Assembly: GCA_002311745.1 (NCBI GenBank)
Contig: DBZL01000033.1
Location: 21,992 to 85,991 of the forward strand
Origin: Phycisphaerales bacterium UBA1161
GTDB lineage: Bacteria > Planctomycetota > Phycisphaerae > Tepidisphaerales > Tepidisphaeraceae
Length of the DNA: 64,000 nt
Reading direction: 5' to 3'
Shown here: one piece after another, positions 24,618 to 32,340 of the stretch
Position numbering within the stretch: position 1 is the first letter of the stretch
Layout: every line of letters begins with the position of its first letter
Notes under the pieces: model-generated
What the model saw: only the letters and a program-made list of their open reading frames with translations
Told to the model about the DNA's origin: nothing
Database searches by the model: none
Made by a program: the position numbers and the translations under genes

Positions 24618-25976
24618 TTACGTCGCCACGCCGCCTGCCGCTGCTATCGTCGAAACCGAATCGAGCGTGTCAAGGATGATTCGCGCATGCCGCAGCGTCG
24701 CTCCCTGCCCGCTCCGCACCACCTCCCTGGCCCGTGCCGCCATCTGCGCCGCTTCGGCCGATTGTGAGAGGCATCGCCGCACAGCCTGCTCAAGGCTTGC
24801 TGCATCCTGGACGACCCTCATCGCGTCGGCGCGGGTGAACCGCTCCATCGCCTCGGCGAAGTTGCCGGTGTGCGGCCCGACGATCACCGGCTTGCCCAGG
24901 GCCGCCGGTTCGATCATGTCGCTGCCGTGCTGCCGCGGGCCTAAATCCACCAGCGTCCTGCCGACGAAAACCACCTCCGCCAGGGCATAGAACTTGCGCA
25001 ATTCCCCCATCGTGTCGCCCAGGATCACCGGGCCGGGACCGGGACCGGGACCGGGCGGAGGACCGCCCGGCTCTCTTTGTGTATCGGAGCGGCGCAACAA
25101 TCCGAAACCTTCTGCGCGGATTAAATGCGCGACCTCGTCGAATCGCTCGGGTTTGCGCGGAACCAGGACCAGCCGAAGATCGCCGAACTGCTCCAGCAGC
25201 CGCCGGTAGATGGGCAGAATCAACTCCTCCTCACCCGGCCCGGTCGATCCGCACACCCAAATGCGCTGCCGCCCCGGCGAGAGGCCCATGGCCGCGGCCA
25301 GTTCATCCTGGCCGTCGATCCTCTCGGCCACGCTCGCCGTGTCGAATTTCATCGTGCCCGTAACGCTGATGCGATCCGGCCCCACGCCCAGCTCGGCAAA
25401 ACGATCGGCGTAGGTTGCGTCCTGCACGCAGACGCGATGAAGCCGGCTAAACATCCCCCCCATCAGCGGCCTGGCCCAGCGATATTTGCCAAAACTCTCG
25501 GTCGTGATCCGCCCATTGATCAGCACCACCGGCAGCCGGCGGCGGGCGCAGCGTCGGATGAAATTCGGCCATACTTCCAGCTCGAGCAGCACCACCACCG
25601 ACGGCCGCAGCGCATCCAGAAGCCGATCCACCGCCGCCGAAAAATCCAGGGGATACCGCACCAGCGTCACGTCCGCCGCCGAACCGTACAATTCCCGCCC
25701 GCGCTCAAATCCCGTGTCCGTCGTCACCGAGACGACAAAATGCAATCCCGGGCGCTGGGCGCGCAGCGTATCGACCAGTGAGCGCGTGGCGTTGATCTCG
25801 CCCAGGCTGACCGCGTGGATCATGATCGCCGGCTTGGACAGATCGCGTCCGGCCACGCGCCCCATGCGCTGCGAGAACGCACGCAGCACTTTGCGCCGCA
25901 TCGACGGCTTGGCCAGCCAAACCGGCGAGGCCAACCCCACGGCGATTCCGTACGCGATGTCGTAATGATTCACCAT
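24618..25976 (-). CDS. waaA: 3-deoxy-D-manno-octulosonic acid (Kdo) transferase
   Basis: 452 residues, the WaaA/KdtA length. It adds Kdo to lipid A precursor at the inner membrane. Visible features: an N-terminal hydrophobic segment (IAYGIAVGLASPVWLAKPSM), AIMIHAVSLGEINATRSLVD (with the catalytic Glu), VVSVTTDTGFERGRELYG, LELEVWPNFIRRCARRRLPV, INGRITTESFGKYRW and the nucleotide-sugar end ILGDTMGELRKFYALAEVVF plus PAALGKPVIVGPHTGNFAEA. Before ILGDTMGE a Gly-Pro run is encoded by a hexanucleotide repeat. It follows nadD by 15 bp. Its presence implies LPS with a Kdo inner core. Confidence 0.95.
   Translation of the reverse strand: MVNHYDIAYGIAVGLASPVWLAKPSMRRKVLRAFSQRMGRVAGRDLSKPAIMIHAVSLGEINATRSLVDTLRAQRPGLHFVVSVTTDTGFERGRELYGSAADVTLVRYPLDFSAAVDRLLDALRPSVVVLLELEVWPNFIRRCARRRLPVVLINGRITTESFGKYRWARPLMGGMFSRLHRVCVQDATYADRFAELGVGPDRISVTGTMKFDTASVAERIDGQDELAAAMGLSPGRQRIWVCGSTGPGEEELILPIYRRLLEQFGDLRLVLVPRKPERFDEVAHLIRAEGFGLLRRSDTQREPGGPPPGPGPGPGPVILGDTMGELRKFYALAEVVFVGRTLVDLGPRQHGSDMIEPAALGKPVIVGPHTGNFAEAMERFTRADAMRVVQDAASLEQAVRRCLSQSAEAAQMAARAREVVRSGQGATLRHARIILDTLDSVSTIAAAGGVAT
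25027..25057. repeat. Hexanucleotide microsatellite inside waaA
   Basis: About five tandem copies of GGACCG-like hexamers (GGGCCG, GGGACC repeats) occur within the waaA reading frame and encode an alternating Gly-Pro run between EPGGPP and VILGDTMGE. Six-base units keep the frame when copy number changes, so length variation would add or remove Gly-Pro pairs in a loop between two conserved parts of the enzyme. Confidence 0.85.
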
Positions 25977-25991
25977 CGTCCGCCAGGATCG

Positions 25992-26579
25992 CTATCGGTA
26001 CAACCCGTGGTCTTGAATATACCGGCACACGCCCGGCGGGGTCAGGTATTCGATCGGTTGCCCGGCGGCGACGCGCCGGCGAATCTCGGTGGCGCTGATG
26101 TCGATCTGCGGCACCTGCACCGTCTGCTGGCGCAAGACCTGAAACGCGGGCGGCAGGCTTGACCAATCAAAGCTCCAGCCCGGCCGGGCCATGAGCATCA
26201 CTCGCGCTTCGGCCAACAGGGCCTGCGGCTGGTGCCAAGTCGGCAGACCGGCCAGTAGGTCGGCCCCGATCAGCCAAATCACCTCATCCCATCCGCTTTG
26301 CTTGAGCTGGCGGACGGTGTCAATCGTGTAGCTCGGTCCGCCGCGGCGGATCTCGCGGTCGTCGACCTCGAAGCCGGTCGCGTCTGCCACGGCCAGTCGG
26401 CACATTTCCAGCCGGTCCGCAGCCGAAGCCAAGTCGCTCTGCCGCTGCTTGTGGGGGGCGATACGCGACACTACCAGCACGACGTCCTGCGCCCCCAGCG
26501 ATTCGGTTGCCGCGCGGGCGCACAGCAGGTGGCCGTGGTGCACAGGATTGAAGCTGCCGCCCAGACAAATCCGCCGCAT
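25992..26579 (-). CDS. nadD: Nicotinate-nucleotide adenylyltransferase
   Basis: 195 residues from the ATG at 26579. The enzyme transfers AMP from ATP to nicotinate mononucleotide in NAD synthesis. Motifs are CLGGSFNPVHHGHLLCARAA, the adenylyltransferase H-x-x-H nucleotide site, SRIAPHKQ, RLAVADATGFEVDD, SYTIDTVRQLK, WLIGADLLAGLPTWHQPQAL and the final ISATEIRRR (ISSTxIR). It is 15 bp upstream of waaA on the same strand. A short upstream extension of the frame starting with TTG is possible but less likely. Confidence 0.95.
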   Translation of the reverse strand: MRRICLGGSFNPVHHGHLLCARAATESLGAQDVVLVVSRIAPHKQRQSDLASAADRLEMCRLAVADATGFEVDDREIRRGGPSYTIDTVRQLKQSGWDEVIWLIGADLLAGLPTWHQPQALLAEARVMLMARPGWSFDWSSLPPAFQVLRQQTVQVPQIDISATEIRRRVAAGQPIEYLTPPGVCRYIQDHGLYR

Positions 26580-26869
26580 TGCCTTGGGATTCTCCTGCAA
26601 AAGTGGCAGGTCCAGATTAGCCGCTGTGTCAATTGGCTGCCACTATAGCCCCTTTCGACGGTTCGGCGTTTGTAAACATCCAGTTTGTTTGTGAAAAAAA
26701 GCACAGGGGAATAAACGCTTAACCTCAATTGTTTCAGGACTTACGGAGCGAACTGCAACTAAGCCGCGACGTATGTATGTAAAGATTTCAGATGGAGACA
26801 TTTTTAGCGCTGCAAGTTGAACGCCGTTTGCATTAGGAAAGAGGTACGGGGAAGGCCAGAGGTGACGCC
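26580..26869. promoter_or_regulatory. AT-rich divergent intergenic region before sigma factor gene
   Basis: A 290-bp gap between the divergent nadD and sigma factor genes. It is the most AT-rich stretch in its neighbourhood (26670-26830, with TTTGTAAACA, GTGAAAAAAAGC and ATGTATGTAAAG). This composition and position point to promoters, and perhaps autoregulation of the sigma gene. No single -35/-10 pair stood out. The ribosome site AGAGGTGA lies about 8 bases before the sigma gene ATG. Confidence 0.5.
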
Positions 26870-27868
26870 ATGACGGTGGATCTGAAAATCAGACGTGGAG
26901 CGGCCCCCGTTCCCAAGGCATTGCGGCAGCAGGTGTCCCGCTTGCTGGAGGAAAACTTTGCCTACATGGACAGTCCATTCTTCCGCCGCAAGCACGTCGA
27001 GCGGGAATTGTTTACTGAGGATGCCCAGCGCCAATTGCCCCTGACCAGTTGGTATCAGCCCACGCGGGACGAATCCGGTCACGGCGCCGGCAGTCCCCCG
27101 CAACTCATGAAGCCCCAGGAAGAGCGCCTGATGTTCCTGCGCTTCAACTACGCCAAGAAGCGCCTGCACGATTTGCAGCGGCAGATTCTCCGCAACGGAC
27201 TGATCCTGCGCCGCGCCCAGGAATTCGTCCAGTGGCACCGCCGGTTCGAGCACTTCCGGGAATACCTGGTGCGCACCAACCTGGCGCTGGTGCTGGCCAT
27301 GGCCAAGCGCACGCGCCTGGGCGACGTGGATTTCGCCGAGATCGTCAGCGAAGGCAACATGGCCCTGTTGCGGGCGGTGGACAAGTTTTCGATCGACCGC
27401 GGCTTCAAGTTCAGCACCTACGCCTGCCGCGCCATTCTCAAGGCCTTCAGCCGAGCGGCCATGAAGTCCGCCAAGCATCGCACGCGCTTCCCCGTGGAGT
27501 TCGAGCCGGACATGGAACAGAGCGATTGGGCCGACCGGCGGCGCGATCAGATCGAGGATGATTGCATCGACGAATTGAAGGCGATCGTCGACCGCAACCT
27601 GGCCGATCTGTCCAACGTCGAGCAGACGGTGATCCGCCGGCGCTTCAACTGGCAGCAGGCCGAGGAATCGCCCCTCACCCTGGAAGAGGTCGGCAAGATC
27701 ATCGGCGTGACCAAGGAACGCGTGCGGCAGATCCAGAACAAGGCGCTGATGAAGATCCGCACGGTCATGGAGGACGGCGTTCTGCGCGTGCACCCGCACA
27801 GCGAAGACGAGGTTCGCACGGCCGCGGCCGAGCGCCCCGCCGAAGAACCGGCGCCGATCCCATCCTAA
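26870..27868 (+). CDS. Sigma-70 family RNA polymerase sigma factor
   Basis: 332 residues. Region 2 spans about 131-190 (EYLVRTNLALVLAMAKRTRL, IVSEGNMALLRAVDKFSIDR, GFKFSTYACRAILKAFSR), covering -10 recognition and core binding. Region 4 spans about 247-300, with LTLEEVGKIIGVTKERVRQI, the helix-turn-helix that reads -35. Region 3 is short and poorly conserved, and the first 125 residues are not a normal region 1.2 but a distinct helical extension (LRQQVSRLLEENFAYMDSPF). It therefore looks like an alternative (group 2-3) factor rather than the main RpoD. Monocistronic: long AT-rich upstream region and a strong terminator at 27886. Confidence 0.92.
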   Translation: MTVDLKIRRGAAPVPKALRQQVSRLLEENFAYMDSPFFRRKHVERELFTEDAQRQLPLTSWYQPTRDESGHGAGSPPQLMKPQEERLMFLRFNYAKKRLHDLQRQILRNGLILRRAQEFVQWHRRFEHFREYLVRTNLALVLAMAKRTRLGDVDFAEIVSEGNMALLRAVDKFSIDRGFKFSTYACRAILKAFSRAAMKSAKHRTRFPVEFEPDMEQSDWADRRRDQIEDDCIDELKAIVDRNLADLSNVEQTVIRRRFNWQQAEESPLTLEEVGKIIGVTKERVRQIQNKALMKIRTVMEDGVLRVHPHSEDEVRTAAAERPAEEPAPIPS

Positions 27869-27885
27869 GAACAGCCGTTTTGTAG

Positions 27886-27919
27886 CCGCGTCCCGACGCG
27901 TCGGGGCGCGGTTTTTTTT
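27886..27919 (+). terminator. Rho-independent terminator after sigma factor gene
   Basis: A GC-rich hairpin with arms CCGCGTCCCGA and TCGGGGCGCGG around a CGCG loop ends in eight consecutive T. It begins 17 bases after the sigma factor stop codon. The T run touches the stop codon of the convergent zincin-like gene. Confidence 0.9.
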
Positions 27920-28328
27920 ATGCCGCCTGGGGCGCGAATGGCATGAGCGATTGCGGCAGCGTCTTGATCCCCCGCCGAAGCGCCTTGCCCACCGCGTAGC
28001 GCATGGACAGCTCCACCCGGCGATTCACTTTCTCGTCCGGCTCCACCCCGTAGCGCCACATTTCATTCAGCGCCCACATCCAGACGACAAATTCCTCCTC
28101 GCAGCGCCGCCGGTATGCACCGAAGCCGATGACGTGATGCCCCACCTCGTGCAAAAAAAGCGCCAGGCTGATGGGCGTCTTGGGCCTGGGCGATTCGATC
28201 CAATTGGTCACGCGTCCGCCGGGGCCAACCACGTACCATGCCTTGCCGCTCATGCTGCTTCGCCAGCGCCGCACCCGCACGCCGTAGCGCTGCTTCACCT
28301 TTTGGACGATCGACGCATAATCAACCAT
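27918..28328 (-). CDS. Small zincin-like protein with HEVGHH motif
   Basis: 136 residues. ISLALFLHEVGHHVIGFGAY contains HEVGHH at residues 60-65, the HExxH zinc-metallopeptidase signature preceded by a helix. A third ligand may be among EEEFVVWMWALNEM, about 15-20 residues on, as in short gluzincin-like domains. The N-terminus is basic (VKQRYGVRVRRWRSSMSGKA), and no signal peptide is seen. It may be a cytoplasmic peptidase of the ImmA/IrrE-like or SprT-like size class, but I cannot place it in a family. It is convergent with the sigma factor gene. Confidence 0.72.
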   Translation of the reverse strand: MVDYASIVQKVKQRYGVRVRRWRSSMSGKAWYVVGPGGRVTNWIESPRPKTPISLALFLHEVGHHVIGFGAYRRRCEEEFVVWMWALNEMWRYGVEPDEKVNRRVELSMRYAVGKALRRGIKTLPQSLMPFAPQAA

Positions 28329-28452
28329 GACACCTGGGGATGCTTTGGCAGACTATCGGCACAACGCTTGCCGCCTATTTATCCGTCCCTGCCGGTGGCG
28401 TTTCTCCTGCGCCGCTGCGGAAATTATCGGTGCTCATTACAATGAATCTCCC

Positions 28453-29130
28453 ATGTTCCATTGCTTGGCCGCCACCGGCAGCCTTCGAGCTTCGCCCGCG
28501 GTGCTGATCACGCTGACAGCGATCCTGGCCGCCAGCGTCTGGGTTTTCGTGACCCTGGTGAGACATCAGACCAGCCTTCGCCGCCAGACCGCCCTAAGCC
28601 GGTGGGCCCGCACGCACGGCCTGCGCCTGGCCGATCCGGCCAGGCACGATGCCGCCGCCATCCTTCCCCCGCTGGCAGCGCTGTCGCCCAGGATCGAGCT
28701 GCTGCTGCACGGCCAAGCCGTCGCCATCGCCCAGGTGCGCGCCGACGGCTCCGGCGCTGCGACTGCGGCGAAGCAAAACGCCGCCTGGCACGTGCTGCTG
28801 TGCCCGCTGAGCGGACGCTGGGCGCCGACCGGCCTGCGTCCGGCCGCTTGCACGCGCAGTTTGATCGACCTCTATTCCCTCTCGAGCTTTCCCTCGTTGG
28901 CCTCGACCAAGCGGTTCATGATCTTCGGCCTGGCCCCGCCCGCCGCCGCGGCGCTGGCGCAATCCTCCGCCACCGCCCTGCTTCCGCAGGACGTCGGCTT
29001 GCTCCTGCACGAGCGCTACCTCCTTCTAGACTTCACCATGCGCCCGTTCGACGAAATCGAATTCTCCCGGATGATCGACTTGGCCGCTCAGCTTGTGCCG
29101 CGATTGGCTTCGCCGCAGACCGTGCAATGA
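28453..29130 (+). CDS. Membrane-anchored protein of unknown function
   Basis: 225 residues from the ATG at 28453. One N-terminal membrane helix (about 14-36, VLITLTAILAASVWVFVTLV) is followed by a basic stretch and a soluble alpha/beta domain with short strands (HVLLCPLSGRWAPTGLRP, KRFMIFGLAPPAAAALAQSS, RYLLLDFTMRPFDEIEFSRM). No motif recognised. Eleven bases after its stop starts the small coiled-coil membrane protein, so both are probably expressed together. The frame runs further upstream without a better start. Confidence 0.7.
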   Translation: MFHCLAATGSLRASPAVLITLTAILAASVWVFVTLVRHQTSLRRQTALSRWARTHGLRLADPARHDAAAILPPLAALSPRIELLLHGQAVAIAQVRADGSGAATAAKQNAAWHVLLCPLSGRWAPTGLRPAACTRSLIDLYSLSSFPSLASTKRFMIFGLAPPAAAALAQSSATALLPQDVGLLLHERYLLLDFTMRPFDEIEFSRMIDLAAQLVPRLASPQTVQ

Positions 29131-29140
29131 ACCGCCGCCC

Positions 29141-29428
29141 ATGATGCGCAAGACCGCCGGCAATTGGGATCAGATCATTCTGCCTGCGGCCATCACCGCG
29201 CTGCTGGCGGTGGCCGTTACGCTGGCGGCCATCTGGCGCCTGGGCCCCATCGCCCGCCCCGCGCCGCCGGATATGCGCGATGCCCAGATCGCCCTGCTCC
29301 AGAAGCTGCTGCAAGAGCGCAGCCAGGAAATCAGCCGGTTGCGGCAAGAACTCACGGCGGCCACGCGGCCGGCACGTTCGACGTCGGCGCCGACGGAAGA
29401 ATCGCCAATTTCCGGAAAAGTTCAGTGA
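29141..29428 (+). CDS. Small membrane protein with coiled coil, unknown function
   Basis: 95 residues. A membrane helix (IILPAAITALLAVAVTLAAI) comes first, then a coiled coil IALLQKLLQERSQEISRLRQ ending in a Thr/Ser/Pro-rich tail. Two ATG codons stand at the start (29141 and 29144). The plan resembles the 80-residue protein at 6843-7085 in the pilus cluster: signal anchor plus one coiled coil. Function unknown. It overlaps the convergent CopZ-like gene by seven bases. Confidence 0.65.
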   Translation: MMRKTAGNWDQIILPAAITALLAVAVTLAAIWRLGPIARPAPPDMRDAQIALLQKLLQERSQEISRLRQELTAATRPARSTSAPTEESPISGKVQ

Positions 29429-29706
29429 ATGGGCGCCTGGTCCCCCGCGGATCGCAGGTCTTTGTCCCCCAGGGTGAACCCCGTCGCCCGATACCCCGCC
29501 TGTTTCACAGACTCCATCAACCGGCTTAGGGGAAGCACCCGCGGATCGAATAGCACCGATGCCTGGCCGGTATTGAAATCCACTTCCACTTCGTGCACGC
29601 CAGTCTGGGCCGCCAGCGATTTGCGAATCGACTCCTCGCATTTATGGCAATGCATCCCTTCAATCCGGATAACGGCAAGCTGATCGTGAGTAACGTCTTG
29701 TGCCAT
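29422..29706 (-). CDS. CopZ-like heavy-metal-associated (HMA) domain protein
   Basis: 94 residues with a single HMA fold. The metal site is EGMHCHKCEESIRKSL, with C20 and C23 in the MxCxxC position where Cu(I) or Zn binds. Family strands follow: GVHEVEVDFNTGQASVLFDP and MESVKQAGYRATGF. Such proteins carry copper to exporters or regulators. No copper ATPase is nearby. The ATG at 29706 has AGGAGTGC upstream; the gene diverges from folE, and its promoter lies in the shared gap. Confidence 0.92.
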   Translation of the reverse strand: MAQDVTHDQLAVIRIEGMHCHKCEESIRKSLAAQTGVHEVEVDFNTGQASVLFDPRVLPLSRLMESVKQAGYRATGFTLGDKDLRSAGDQAPIH

Positions 29707-29798
29707 AATGCACTCCTGTCCCTTACCTTGCAGGGCTTTTTTAGATTAGGCGCTGGACGGCCAATTAACAAGGCTGTTTTTTGAGGCATCGCCGGGGC

Positions 29799-29840
29799 TA
29801 TAATTTGGTCGCATTCACCGAGATTTTGACCTCGGGAGGA
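29799..29840 (+). promoter_or_regulatory. Probable folE promoter -10 box and ribosome site
   Basis: A perfect TATAAT at 29799-29804 lies 42 bases before the folE ATG, and GGGAGGA at 29834-29840 is its ribosome site. The -35 region is not clear (a T-run near 29776). Unlike several genes here, folE therefore has a normal leader and a strong Shine-Dalgarno sequence. Confidence 0.6.
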
Positions 29841-29846
29841 GCCGAC

Positions 29847-30512
29847 ATGTCCGCAACGCGCAGTTTGGTTCCAGGTGGCGAAGTTTCCCAGGGCGGCGGA
29901 AACGGCCAGCCGGCGGTCCGTCCAGCGCCGGTTCACCCGATCGATTTGCCCCGCATCGAGCATGCCGTGCGCGAAATCCTCCTGGCCGTCGGCGAAGACC
30001 CCAATCGCGAGGGTCTGTGCAAGACGCCCCATCGCGTCGCCCGCTCCTACGCCGAACTGATGGCCGGATTGAACGAGGATCCCCGCCGGCATTTGCGGAC
30101 GGTCTTCCAGGAGCGCTATGACGAAGTGGTTCTGCTGCGCGACATTGAATTTCACTCGTTGTGCGAGCACCACTTGTTGCCGTTCACCGGGCACGTGCAC
30201 CTGGCCTATTTGCCGGACGGAAAGGTCGTGGGCTTGAGCAAACTGGCCCGCATGGTGGAAGGTTTTGCTCGCCGGCCGCAGGTGCAGGAGCGGCTCACCA
30301 TGCAGATCGCCGATGCCCTGTGGGAGGAGTTGGCGCCTCTGGGCGCGGCCTGCGTGATCGAGGCGGTCCACACCTGCATGACCATCCGCGGCGCCAAAAA
30401 GCCCGGCAGCGTGATGGTCACCAGCGCCCTGCGCGGCGTCTTCAAGAAAAACCCCTCCAGCCGGGCGGAAGTCCTGGCCCTGATCGCCGCCCATCCCATC
30501 TCCAAGCTGTGA
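29847..30512 (+). CDS. folE: GTP cyclohydrolase I
   Basis: 221 residues from the ATG at 29847. FolE converts GTP to dihydroneopterin triphosphate, the first step of tetrahydrofolate (or queuosine/biopterin) synthesis, as a homodecamer. Zinc ligands appear in IEFHSLCEHHLLPFTGHVHL (Cys and His) and HTCMTIRGAKKPGS (Cys). YLPDGKVVGLSKLARMVEGF and ARRPQVQERLTMQIADAL are family-conserved. A Gly/Gln-rich N-terminal extension of 30 residues precedes the domain. The next gene begins 59 bases on. Confidence 0.97.
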   Translation: MSATRSLVPGGEVSQGGGNGQPAVRPAPVHPIDLPRIEHAVREILLAVGEDPNREGLCKTPHRVARSYAELMAGLNEDPRRHLRTVFQERYDEVVLLRDIEFHSLCEHHLLPFTGHVHLAYLPDGKVVGLSKLARMVEGFARRPQVQERLTMQIADALWEELAPLGAACVIEAVHTCMTIRGAKKPGSVMVTSALRGVFKKNPSSRAEVLALIAAHPISKL

Positions 30513-30571
30513 GCCGGATGCCGCGGCTCGGCTTTGCGTCGCCCGCCCCTTGCCGGTAACTTTCCTGCATC

Positions 30572-31600
30572 ATGGCTCGCGTTGTGAACATCGCCATCGT
30601 CGGATGCGGTTATTGGGGCGTCAATTATCTGCGCGTCTTGAGCGAGCTGCCCGATGCGAAAGTCTGCTTGGCGTGCGATCTGTCCGAAGACCGCCTGCGA
30701 ACGGTGCGCGAGCGTTTCCCACTGATCAGCACCACCAAGCAACTGTCCGAAGTGCTGACCAGCCGATGGGTGGATGCGGTGGTGGTGGCCACGCCCGCTG
30801 GGTCGCATCACGAGGTCACGGCGCAGTGCCTTGCCGCCGGCAAGCACGTGCTGGTCGAAAAACCGATCACCACCTCCGTCGCCGATGCCCTGACGCTCAT
30901 CCAGCAGGCCCAGCAGACGCAGCTCGTGCTGATGGTCGGCCACACCTTCCTGTACAACTCCGGCATCCTCAAGATCAAGCAGCTCATGGGCGAGGCGGAT
31001 TTCGGGCAGTTGTACTACCTGCACGCCACGCGCACCAACATGGGCCCCGTGCGCAGCGACGTGAACTGCCTGTGGGACTTGGGCACGCACGACGTGGCGA
31101 TCTTCAACTTCCTGCTCGATTCGGTGCCCACCTCCGTCAGCGCCGTCGCCTCGCCCGTGCTGGGCAAGGAAAAGCAGGACGTCGGCTTCGTCACCCTGCG
31201 CTACGCCCACAACGTCATCGCCAACATCCACGCCAGCTGGGTCGATCCCAACAAGGTGCGCGAGGTGGTGGTGGTCGGCAGCCGCCGGCGCATCGTCTTC
31301 GACGACCTGAACAACGTCGAACGCGTGCGGATTTACGAAAAGGGATTGTCCGCCACGATGGAGGCCGACACCTTCGGCGAATTCCGTTTGATCGTGCACG
31401 ACGGCGACATCATCAGCCCGCATGTTCCGCCCAGTGAGCCGCTGAAAAACCTGGCCGCGCACTTTCTGGATTGCGTGGCCAACGGCAAACGCCCGCTGTC
31501 CGACGGCCGCAACGGCCTGGACGTCGTACGCGTGATGAGCGCCATCGATCGCTCCCTGGCCCGTCAGGGCGCACCGGTCGAAGTGGAAGGGTCATCATGA
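30572..31600 (+). CDS. Gfo/Idh/MocA-family nucleotide-sugar dehydrogenase (WlbA/WbpB-like)
   Basis: 342 residues. The Rossmann fold starts NIAIVGCGYWGVNYLRVL. AVVVATPAGSHHEVTAQCLA and HVLVEKPITTSVADALTL carry the active-site Lys of the EKP motif. The C-terminal domain includes VNCLWDLGTHDVAIFNFLLD (catalytic Asp/His region) and FVTLRYAHNVIANIHASWVD. Enzymes of this type oxidise a sugar hydroxyl with NAD; WlbA and WbpB oxidise C3 of UDP-GlcNAcA. The following acyltransferase and aminotransferase genes fit that pathway, but the substrate is inferred. Its stop overlaps the next ATG (ATGA). Confidence 0.9.
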   Translation: MARVVNIAIVGCGYWGVNYLRVLSELPDAKVCLACDLSEDRLRTVRERFPLISTTKQLSEVLTSRWVDAVVVATPAGSHHEVTAQCLAAGKHVLVEKPITTSVADALTLIQQAQQTQLVLMVGHTFLYNSGILKIKQLMGEADFGQLYYLHATRTNMGPVRSDVNCLWDLGTHDVAIFNFLLDSVPTSVSAVASPVLGKEKQDVGFVTLRYAHNVIANIHASWVDPNKVREVVVVGSRRRIVFDDLNNVERVRIYEKGLSATMEADTFGEFRLIVHDGDIISPHVPPSEPLKNLAAHFLDCVANGKRPLSDGRNGLDVVRVMSAIDRSLARQGAPVEVEGSS

Positions 31601-32340
31601 CCTCCGACAACGCCACCATCCTCGGCGCCGATTGCCTGAGCGATCCGGGCGTCATCCTCGGCTACCGCACCGGACGGAAGATCCCCTTCGAGCCCCTGCG
31701 CCTGGGCGATCACGCCCGCATCCGCTCCCACAGCGTCATCTACGCCAACACCACCATCGGCCATCACCTGGAAACCGGGCACAACGTCGTCATCCGCGAG
31801 GAAAACCGCATCGGCGACCACTTCTGTGTCTGGAACAACACGGTCATCGACTACGGCTGCGTCATCGGCAACAACGTCAAGATCCACAGCAACTGCTACA
31901 TCGCCCAGTTCACCACCATTGAGGATGAGGTGTTCATCGCTCCCGGCGTGTCGGTGGCCAACGATCCGCACCCCATCTGCGCCTTGTGCATGCGCGGCCC
32001 GACGCTCAAGAAGGGATGCCGCATCGGCGTCAACGTGACCCTCCTGCCGCACATCATCATCGGCCAAAGCGCCTTGGTCGGCGCCGGCAGCGTCGTCACC
32101 CGCGATGTGCCGCCGTTTGCCGTCGTGGCCGGCAACCCGGCGCGCCGCCTGCGCGACGTGAACGAGCTGAATTGCCCCTTCGACCTGACCCAACCCTACG
32201 TCGACGGCCAGGACGTCAAAGCTCGCGAGCACCAGGACATGCAGGCGGAAGAGCAGCTCCGCGAGCAGATCCGCCGCCAAGCCGAAGCCCAAGGCCGCCG
32301 GCCCGGCGTGCCCGGAATTCCCGGCGGCCAACGCACATGA
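31597..32340 (+). CDS. Hexapeptide-repeat acyltransferase (WlbB/WbpD-like)
   Basis: 247 residues from the ATG at 31597 that overlaps the dehydrogenase stop. A left-handed beta helix of hexapeptide repeats (LGDHARIRSHSVIYANTTIG, IGNNVKIHSNCYIAQFTTIE) ends GQSALVGAGSVVTRDVPPFA, then VVAGNPARRLRDVNEL. Such enzymes transfer acetyl from acetyl-CoA to an amino group of a nucleotide sugar. ANDPHPICALCMRGPTLKKG is the typical loop. A charged tail of 40 residues ends GVPGIPGGQR. It overlaps the next gene by ATGA. The likely role is N-acetylation of a 3-amino sugar made by the DegT enzyme. Confidence 0.9.
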   Translation: MTSDNATILGADCLSDPGVILGYRTGRKIPFEPLRLGDHARIRSHSVIYANTTIGHHLETGHNVVIREENRIGDHFCVWNNTVIDYGCVIGNNVKIHSNCYIAQFTTIEDEVFIAPGVSVANDPHPICALCMRGPTLKKGCRIGVNVTLLPHIIIGQSALVGAGSVVTRDVPPFAVVAGNPARRLRDVNELNCPFDLTQPYVDGQDVKAREHQDMQAEEQLREQIRRQAEAQGRRPGVPGIPGGQRT

